Source of the DNA: Planctomycetota bacterium
Lineage (GTDB): Bacteria; Planctomycetota; Brocadiia; Brocadiales; Bathyanammoxibiaceae
Length of the DNA stretch: 5,984 nucleotides
Direction: 5' to 3'
Assembly: GCA_030598065.1 (NCBI GenBank)
Contig: JAUVQR010000105.1
Location: 1 to 5,984 of the forward strand
Below, piece by piece: positions 5,973 through 5,984 of this stretch. Under the pieces are notes generated by a model, which did not search any database, was not told the origin of the DNA, and was given only the letters and a program-made list of their open reading frames with translations. Every line of letters begins with the position of its first letter. Position 1 is the stretch's first letter. The translations under genes and the position numbers were made by a program.

Positions 5973-5984
5973 GCTCGTAAGGGC

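Noticed and set aside
5333..5980. 215-codon + strand open frame opposite serA
   Set aside because: Antisense to the conserved NAD domain of serA, with no family resemblance or ribosome-binding site.

Overview
The window is ordinary-looking chromosomal DNA from a Gram-negative bacterium. It has moderate GC content and makes frequent use of ATA (Ile) and AGG (Arg) codons in all genes, so nothing looks recently transferred. A KDO-activating enzyme (KdsB) implies lipopolysaccharide. A DUF1844 protein and a long type-I SerA fit Planctomycetota, Acidobacteriota or deltaproteobacterial-type lineages. I lean towards a Planctomycetota-like genome but cannot prove it. I see no mobile element, CRISPR array, tRNA or rRNA.

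Left block (1-3409, + strand): the 3' end of rtcB (RNA ligase), kdsB (CMP-KDO synthetase), pyrG (CTP synthase) and a DUF1844 gene with a long charged N-terminal extension. The gaps are 39, 16 and 40 bases, so this is probably one transcript. kdsB and pyrG make functional sense together, because PyrG makes the CTP that KdsB consumes.

Middle (3410-3620): a non-coding stretch of about 210 bases. It holds a possible stem-loop after the DUF1844 gene, a sigma70-like promoter with a perfect TATAAT, an 11-base direct repeat, a T8 tract inside a short inverted repeat, and a strong Shine-Dalgarno sequence. The next gene, a calcineurin-like metallophosphoesterase, best fits a rare CTG start at 3621.

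Right block: serA (D-3-phosphoglycerate dehydrogenase, first step of serine synthesis) lies on the - strand. It converges on the phosphoesterase gene, and the two stop codons share one TTAA.

The most notable observation is in pyrG. Its glutaminase domain keeps the nucleophilic Cys and the Glu, but the catalytic His of the triad reads as Pro, and the Gln of the CLGxQ nucleophile loop reads as His. If real, this CTP synthase should be poor at using glutamine and may depend on free ammonia.
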